A program made the translations under genes and the position numbers. The notes under the pieces are model-generated. The model saw nothing but the letters and a program-made list of their open reading frames with translations. It ran no database searches and was not told where the DNA came from. From Woeseiaceae bacterium (lineage in GTDB: Bacteria > Pseudomonadota > Gammaproteobacteria > Steroidobacterales > Woeseiaceae), in contig JAHEFD010000007.1 in assembly GCA_024640345.1 (NCBI GenBank), positions 8,779 through 72,778 on the forward strand: a stretch of 64,000 bases of DNA, written 5' to 3'. The first letter of the stretch is position 1. The number at the start of each line of letters is the position of its first letter. This document shows positions 58,900 to 64,000 of the stretch, in pieces.

Positions 58900-58945
58900 G
58901 CAGGAGCTGCATCTTGTCGCAATCGCCGCTGGAAGCGGCTCCTAC
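58900..58945. repeat. REP-like GTAGGAGC palindromic element
   Basis: On the minus strand the element begins GTAGGAGCCGCTTCC and ends GCAGCTCCTGC, with imperfect outer arms GTAGGAGC (58945-58938) and GCTCCTGC (58907-58900) and an inner CGCT/AGCG. GTAGGAGC-headed palindromes are the hallmark of REP elements in pseudomonads and xanthomonads. Its first bases contain the thyA stop codon. Only one copy is in this window. Confidence 0.6.
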
Positions 58946-59736
58946 ACGGCGACCTTGGCGGCGATGTGCGGATGGGACTGATAGTTGAGAATTTCGAAAT
59001 CCTCAAATTTGTAGTCGAAGATGCTGTCCGGTCGTCGTTTAATGGCGAGCCTCGGTAACCTTAGCGGTTCGCGCCCCAGCTGTTCTTCCATCTGCTCGAA
59101 ATGATTCGAATAGATATGACAATCTCCACCAGTCCAGATGAAGTCACCAACGCTCAGGTCCGTTTGTTGCGCCATCATGTGGGTCAGCAATGCGTAGGAC
59201 GCAATATTGAACGGCACGCCCAGGAACACGTCGGCACTCCGCTGGTACAGCTGGCACGAGAGCTTTCCGTCCGCTACGTAGAACTGGAACAGGCAGTGAC
59301 ATGGCGGCAGCGCCATCGCAGGAATATTTCCGGCATTCCAGGCATTCACGATGATTCGCCGCGAATCCGGATCATCCTTGATGCGATTGACAACGTCCTG
59401 AATCTGATCGATGGATTCCCCGACTTCGTTCTTCCAGCTGCGCCACTGCACACCGTAGACGGGACCGAGGTCTCCGTTCTCGTCGGCCCACGCGTCCCAG
59501 ATCGAGACTCCGTTTTCCTGCAGGTAACGAATATTGGAGTCCCCGCTCAGGAACCACAGCAGTTCGTGAATAATGGACTTGATATGAAGCTTCTTGGTGG
59601 TGACCAGCGGAAAACCGTCGCTCAGATTGAACCGCATCTGGTGACCGAAGACGCTCAGTGTGCCCGTTCCGGTCCGGTCTTCCTTTCGCGCCCCGCTGTC
59701 TCGAATATGGCGCATCATCGACAAGTACTGTTGCAT
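58942..59736 (-). CDS. thyA: thymidylate synthase
   Basis: Makes dTMP from dUMP using methylene-THF. The 264-residue protein has the same length as E. coli ThyA; active-site cysteine in [22 protein letters not shown] with phosphate-binding arginines, and [19 protein letters not shown] 59736 lies 1 bp after the lgt stop. The TAG stop is inside a REP-like element. Confidence 0.97.
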   Translation of the reverse strand: MQQYLSMMRHIRDSGARKEDRTGTGTLSVFGHQMRFNLSDGFPLVTTKKLHIKSIIHELLWFLSGDSNIRYLQENGVSIWDAWADENGDLGPVYGVQWRSWKNEVGESIDQIQDVVNRIKDDPDSRRIIVNAWNAGNIPAMALPPCHCLFQFYVADGKLSCQLYQRSADVFLGVPFNIASYALLTHMMAQQTDLSVGDFIWTGGDCHIYSNHFEQMEEQLGREPLRLPRLAIKRRPDSIFDYKFEDFEILNYQSHPHIAAKVAV

Positions 59737-59737
59737 G

Positions 59738-60529
59738 TCAGGCAGCGACCTCGTCCGGTTTCCTGTTTCGATAGGCCAGGAATAATAGTACCGCACCGGC
59801 AATGATCATTGGCGCAGTAAGAACCTGTCCCTGTGTCACCCAGCCGAACATCAGGTAGCCCTTGCCAACATCCGGCACGCGGTAGAACTCAATGAAAAAC
59901 CTGAATATGCCGTAAAGAAGCAGGAACATGCCGGACACGGCCCTGTGCGGGCGCTGTCGGGACGAAAACACCCACAGGATGACGAATAGCACCAGGCCTT
60001 CGAGCAAAGCCTCGTATAGCTGAGACGGGTGCAATGACTGACCGTTGACGTTGAAGCTCCACGGCACCGTCGTTTCCTTGCCCCACAGCTCACCATTGAT
60101 GAAGTTGCCGATTCGACCGGTGCCGAGCCCGATCGGGACGAATGGTGCGACAAAATCGGTCATTTGCCACATGCCGTTGCCGATTTTTCGGCCATACCAC
60201 CAGAGCGCCACCATAACGCCGACCAGCCCGCCGTGGAACGACATTCCGCCCTGGGTGATTTTGAAGACATACAGTGGATCTGCAAGCCAGAGCTGCCATC
60301 CGTAGATGATGCTATAGCCAAGGCGTCCGCCGACGATGACGCCGATCATCGCGTAGAAAATCAGGTCATCGACCTGGTCCTGCTTGATGACGGACCAGCT
60401 GTCCCTGGAGCGTTTGTTGGCAAGCACCCAGGCAGCCACGAATCCAATGACGTACATCAGCCCGTACCAGCGAATCGCCAGCGGTCCAATGGAGAAAATA
60501 ATGGGGTCGATCTCGGGATAAGTCAGCAT
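59738..60529 (-). CDS. lgt: prolipoprotein diacylglyceryl transferase
   Basis: Adds diacylglycerol to lipobox cysteines, serving the many lipoproteins of this window. The 263-residue membrane protein has [12 protein letters not shown] and the signature [13 protein letters not shown], with about seven membrane helices. ATG 60529; a longer frame to 60616 would overlap the divergent DUF255 gene. lgt-thyA is the common gammaproteobacterial pair. Confidence 0.96.
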   Translation of the reverse strand: MLTYPEIDPIIFSIGPLAIRWYGLMYVIGFVAAWVLANKRSRDSWSVIKQDQVDDLIFYAMIGVIVGGRLGYSIIYGWQLWLADPLYVFKITQGGMSFHGGLVGVMVALWWYGRKIGNGMWQMTDFVAPFVPIGLGTGRIGNFINGELWGKETTVPWSFNVNGQSLHPSQLYEALLEGLVLFVILWVFSSRQRPHRAVSGMFLLLYGIFRFFIEFYRVPDVGKGYLMFGWVTQGQVLTAPMIIAGAVLLFLAYRNRKPDEVAA

Positions 60530-60606
60530 CGCGCCAAGTTTACACGATTCGGGGCGGAGCCCAATCGATGGGTTATAGTGCCCGGTCAGGGCCCTTGGGT
60601 AGCAGT

Positions 60607-62691
60607 ATGAACACAAAGAACAGGCTTGCCGGCGAGACGAGCCCCTACTTGCTTCAACATGCGAGCAATCCAGTCAACTGGTACCCATGGGGACCGGAAG
60701 CACTCTTGCTTGCGCGCGAGCAAAACAAACCGATATTGCTGTCCGTGGGCTATTCTGCCTGCCACTGGTGTCATGTCATGGCGCACGAGTCGTTCGAGGA
60801 CCAGGTGACCGCAGACCTGATGAACGAGCTCTACGTCAATGTCAAAGTTGATCGCGAGGAGCGGCCCGACCTCGATCGGATCTATCAAACCGCGCATCAA
60901 TTGCTCACCCAGCGGCCGGGCGGCTGGCCGCTGACCATGTTTATCGATCCCGATGACCAGCGGCCATTCTTCGGCGGCACCTATTTTCCCAACGAAGCCC
61001 GGCATGGACTGCCCTCTTTTCGTGAACTCCTGGCCCGCGTCGCCCAGTTCTTCGATGAAAAACACGACGATGTCAAAAGCCAGGGAGAGCAGCTGGCCGA
61101 TATATTCAGCCGCCTGGAACCGGCGCCCTCGTCCTCGGCAATCCTTACGGATTCGCCACTTGAGGCAGCGCGCTCGAAAATCGCCCAGGGGTTTGACCGG
61201 GAGTACGGCGGCATTGGCACTGCGCCGAAATTTCCACACCCAACGACGCTCGATCGGCTGCTGCGCCACTGGCGAGCCACGGCCCATTCATCCGAACCGG
61301 ACGTCGAAGCACTGTTCATGGTCTCGCTGACGCTTGCACGCATGGCCGAAGGCGGAATCTATGACCATCTTGGAGGAGGCTTCAGTCGCTACTCCGTCGA
61401 CAGGTTCTGGCAGATTCCGCATTTCGAAAAAATGCTCTACGACAATGGCCCGTTGCTGGCCCTTTACGCAGAAGCCAGCCTCGCAACCGGTGAGGAATTG
61501 TTTGCCAGGACCGCAAACGAAACTGCCGACTGGATGCTCGCCGATATGCAGGCGCCTGGCGGTGGGTTCTATTCCACGCGGGATGCCGATTCGGAGGGTG
61601 AGGAGGGAAAATTTTATGTCTGGACGCCGGACGACGTTCGCGCGCTGCTGACAGCGGATGAATACGCAGCGGTTGAACGCTATTTCGGACTTGATGCCGA
61701 TGCCAATTTTGAAGGCCATTGGCATCTGACTGTCCGTACGACGGCAAAAGCGGTCAGTGAAGAAACCGGCCGAACGGAAGCAGAAGTCGTTGCACTGATC
61801 AACAGTGCACGAAAGACACTTTTCGAGGCACGGGCGAAACGAATTGCACCCGATCGCGATGAAAAACAACTGACATCCTGGAATGCTCTGGCAATTCGCG
61901 GATTCGCGATCGCAGGTCTCGCGCTGGAGCGAGACGACCTCATCACTGCCGCCGCCCAGGCAGCCGATTTTATCAAAGCGAAGCTGATGTCCGATGGTCG
62001 GCTGCTGGCGAGTTTCAAGGACGGCCAGGCGAAATTTCCGGCCTATCTTGACGACTACGCATTCCTGCTGGATGCGTTACTCCATTTGCTCCAGGCACGC
62101 TGGGATAACGATCACCTGGATTTCGCAATCAGGCTCGCCGACCTGCTGCTGGAACATTTCTACGATGAAGACAGCGGTGGATTCTACTTCACTGCCGACG
62201 ATCACGAAAAACTGATGCACCGGCCCAAGTCCCTGGCAGACGACGCCACTCCATCGGGAAATGGAATTGCGGCATTCGCGCTGCAGCGCCTGGGATTTTT
62301 GCTTGCAGACACCCGCTACCTCGATGCCGCGGAGAAGACCTTGCGCAACGCGTGGCAGGCAATGGATGAGTACTCGCATGGCCATGTCAGCCTGATCACA
62401 GCGCTTGAGGAGTATTTGCACCACCCGGAAATCATCGTCGTTCGTGGTGATGACGCAGAAATATCGCGGTGGCAGTCGAGCGCTGCAAAACTCTATGCCC
62501 CTGCGCGAATGGTCTTCGCGATTCCAGCCGGAACCGTCGACCTGCCGGGCGCGTTGTCCGATCGGAAACCACTTAAAGATCAAACAATTGCCTATCGCTG
62601 CATCGGCACGAAGTGCTCCCTGCCGATGACGAGCTGGGAAGCACTCGCCGCCGAACTGAGCGAGGCAACAAAGGATCAATCCAATGCCTGA
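60607..62691 (+). CDS. thioredoxin-fold DUF255 protein (YyaL/SPATA20 family)
   Basis: A 694-residue cytoplasmic protein. Residues 1-170 form the DUF255 thioredoxin-like domain with C52-H-W-C55 in [10 protein letters not shown]; the rest is an (alpha/alpha)6 barrel like GlcNAc epimerases and glycosidases ([21 protein letters not shown]). Family function is unknown; a redox or sugar-related role has been proposed. The downstream amidase gene overlaps by 8 bp. ATG 60607 was chosen because the earlier one at 60568 faces the lgt start. Confidence 0.9.
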   Translation: MNTKNRLAGETSPYLLQHASNPVNWYPWGPEALLLAREQNKPILLSVGYSACHWCHVMAHESFEDQVTADLMNELYVNVKVDREERPDLDRIYQTAHQLLTQRPGGWPLTMFIDPDDQRPFFGGTYFPNEARHGLPSFRELLARVAQFFDEKHDDVKSQGEQLADIFSRLEPAPSSSAILTDSPLEAARSKIAQGFDREYGGIGTAPKFPHPTTLDRLLRHWRATAHSSEPDVEALFMVSLTLARMAEGGIYDHLGGGFSRYSVDRFWQIPHFEKMLYDNGPLLALYAEASLATGEELFARTANETADWMLADMQAPGGGFYSTRDADSEGEEGKFYVWTPDDVRALLTADEYAAVERYFGLDADANFEGHWHLTVRTTAKAVSEETGRTEAEVVALINSARKTLFEARAKRIAPDRDEKQLTSWNALAIRGFAIAGLALERDDLITAAAQAADFIKAKLMSDGRLLASFKDGQAKFPAYLDDYAFLLDALLHLLQARWDNDHLDFAIRLADLLLEHFYDEDSGGFYFTADDHEKLMHRPKSLADDATPSGNGIAAFALQRLGFLLADTRYLDAAEKTLRNAWQAMDEYSHGHVSLITALEEYLHHPEIIVVRGDDAEISRWQSSAAKLYAPARMVFAIPAGTVDLPGALSDRKPLKDQTIAYRCIGTKCSLPMTSWEALAAELSEATKDQSNA

Positions 62692-64000
62692 TAACAATAC
62701 GACTCGCCGAACATTCCTGGCCTACAGCATCGCACTTGCGTCCGGTGTCACCGCTTGCGGCCGGGTTGACGATGCGCCGGGGACGACCATGACGAAACCA
62801 TTAACTGACCTGACTGCGAGTGAGGCTGTTGCGGCTATGCGGCGCGGTGATCTCTCATCACTGGACTACACAACCGCCCTCCTTGCCCGTTGCGATGAAT
62901 CTGCCGATCTCAACGCTTTCATTTCATTCGAGCCCGAGAAAGTGCTCGACGCTGCGCGCGCGGCCGATGCGTTGCGCGCATCGGGAGATAAACTCGGCCC
63001 CCTGCACGGACTGCCAATACCAGTGAAAGACAGCGTCAACACGATGGACTATCCAACAACCGGTGGAACGCCTGCGTTGAAAGACTTTCGTCCGGCAGCC
63101 GACGCGGAACTGGTTCTGCGCCTGAAAGCTGCCGGTGCCATCGTCATGGGAAAAACGAATATTCATGAGCTTTCCTTCGGCTGGACCAGCAACAACCAGG
63201 CATTCGGAGCCGTGAGGAACCCGTACGGCAGGGATCGTATTCCAGGCGGCAGCAGTGGCGGTACTGCAGCCGCAATTGCTGCACACATGGCGCCGTTAGG
63301 TATTGCTGAAGACACGCAGGGATCGATCCGCGTGCCTGCCGCCTTATGCGGTATTTATGGTTTTCGCCCGACGCAGGATCGCTACCCAAACCAGGGCGTA
63401 GTGCCGATTACGCCGCTGTTTGACCAGGTTGGACCGCACGCGAGGAACATGGCCGACATCGCCCTTTTTGATCATGTGATAGCCGGCGAACCGATCGTCG
63501 ATACGCCGGTGCCTCTCCAGGGTGTGAGGCTCGGCATCGCACGTGAATACTATTTCGACTCCCTGGATTCGGAAGTGGAAATGATTTCGGAGACGAGCCT
63601 GAAGAAACTTTCCGACGCCGGAGTAATCCTTGTTGAAGCCGATGTTCCGGATCTCGCCAACCTGATATCACTGACGACCTCTCATGTTCAGAGTTACCAC
63701 GTCAGGTTGATGCTCGCGAAATACCTCGAGGAATTCGGCACCGGAGTTTCGTTCGATGACGTCATGCGACAGGCAAGTGCGGACGTTAAGGCCGCATTCG
63801 ACCTGTATGTCCTCGGTGGAGAATTCACGCCGACAGAAGCCGACTTTATCGCAGCCAGGGACATTCACCTGCCAGCGCTGCGCGAAACGATGCGGACCTA
63901 TTTCGCGGCCAATGATCTGGACGGGATGATCTTTCCTGCAACCCAGGTTGCAGCGCCACCGATCGGGGACGATTTGGAAACCGAGCTAAACGGTAAAGTC
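62684..64000 (+). CDS. exported amidase-signature hydrolase, cut by window end
   Basis: At least 439 residues; the C-terminus lies beyond the window. Amidase-signature triad: K115 (PIPVKDSV), S191 ([11 protein letters not shown]) and S214 ([12 protein letters not shown]). The N-terminus [12 protein letters not shown] resembles a Tat motif and is followed by a hydrophobic stretch and a lipobox-like VTAC (C25). The sequence style resembles mandelamide or indoleacetamide hydrolases rather than GatA. It overlaps the DUF255 gene by 8 bp, so they are probably cotranscribed. Substrate unknown. Confidence 0.88.
   Translation, partial: MPDNNTTRRTFLAYSIALASGVTACGRVDDAPGTTMTKPLTDLTASEAVAAMRRGDLSSLDYTTALLARCDESADLNAFISFEPEKVLDAARAADALRASGDKLGPLHGLPIPVKDSVNTMDYPTTGGTPALKDFRPAADAELVLRLKAAGAIVMGKTNIHELSFGWTSNNQAFGAVRNPYGRDRIPGGSSGGTAAAIAAHMAPLGIAEDTQGSIRVPAALCGIYGFRPTQDRYPNQGVVPITPLFDQVGPHARNMADIALFDHVIAGEPIVDTPVPLQGVRLGIAREYYFDSLDSEVEMISETSLKKLSDAGVILVEADVPDLANLISLTTSHVQSYHVRLMLAKYLEEFGTGVSFDDVMRQASADVKAAFDLYVLGGEFTPTEADFIAARDIHLPALRETMRTYFAANDLDGMIFPATQVAAPPIGDDLETELNGKV

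Overview
This window reads as a stretch of core chromosome from a gammaproteobacterium. The gene content (Lol, Lpt and Lgt envelope biogenesis, type IV pilin, MreBCD/RodA elongation machinery, AmgK/MurU peptidoglycan recycling) and the order lptD-surA-pdxA-rsmA-apaG-apaH support this. GatCAB, a kynurenine catabolic operon, a chromosomal class D beta-lactamase and many exported peptidases set it apart from enterobacteria. They would fit a free-living, protein-scavenging marine lineage such as the Woeseiales; that placement is inference. No rRNA, CRISPR array, insertion sequence or prophage was seen. One tRNA (Gln, TTG) is present.

Layout. 1-3.5 kb: DoxX-like membrane protein, an M49-like zinc peptidase lipoprotein and prs. 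3.6-6.1 kb: tRNA-Gln, lolB and a TPR protein on the minus strand. 6.2-8.9 kb: hemA-prfA and a DUF4242 gene. 8.9-12.5 kb: cystathionine beta-synthase, divergent prmC, an orphan lipoprotein and a 75-residue HTH protein. 13-17.4 kb: ppiB, a MoeB/ThiF-like E1, an MFS transporter and aguB-aguA (agmatine to putrescine). 17.5-19.9 kb: a solitary type IV pilin with a sigma-54 promoter and an M28 peptidase. 19.9-25.5 kb: an ArsR-methyltransferase regulator, metF and metH, with a recognisable promoter and operator. 25.5-29.6 kb: gatC-gatA-gatB-hslO.

29.7-45.2 kb is the cell-wall block: mreB-mreC-mreD-mrdA-rodA-mltB-rlpA, then four extra genes (MA-type peptidase, aldehyde dehydrogenase, M20 peptidase, OXA beta-lactamase), then dacA-ybeD-lipB. 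45.2-46.9 kb: murU and amgK, which salvage MurNAc; amgK appears to start at ATC. 47-53.8 kb: lptD-surA-pdxA-rsmA-apaG-apaH. 53.8-58.4 kb: a tight five-gene run for 3-hydroxyanthranilate and kynurenine breakdown (2-aminomuconate deaminase, HAAO, ACMSD, kynU, kmo). 58.4-60.5 kb: lgt-thyA-folA with a REP-like palindrome at the thyA stop. 60.6-64 kb: a DUF255 thioredoxin-fold protein and an exported amidase cut by the window edge.

Functional themes are envelope construction and wall turnover (about 16 genes), methionine/SAM cycling (CBS, MetF, MetH, SAH/SAM-type regulator), translation quality (PrfA, PrmC, GatCAB, RsmA, tRNA-Gln) and amino-acid or peptide catabolism. I found no single clearly undescribed multi-gene system. 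The strongest novel leads are the ATC start of amgK, the 31-bp inverted repeat between gatC and mreB, the promoter-operator of the ArsR-methyltransferase operon, and the orphan HTH protein beside its own palindrome.
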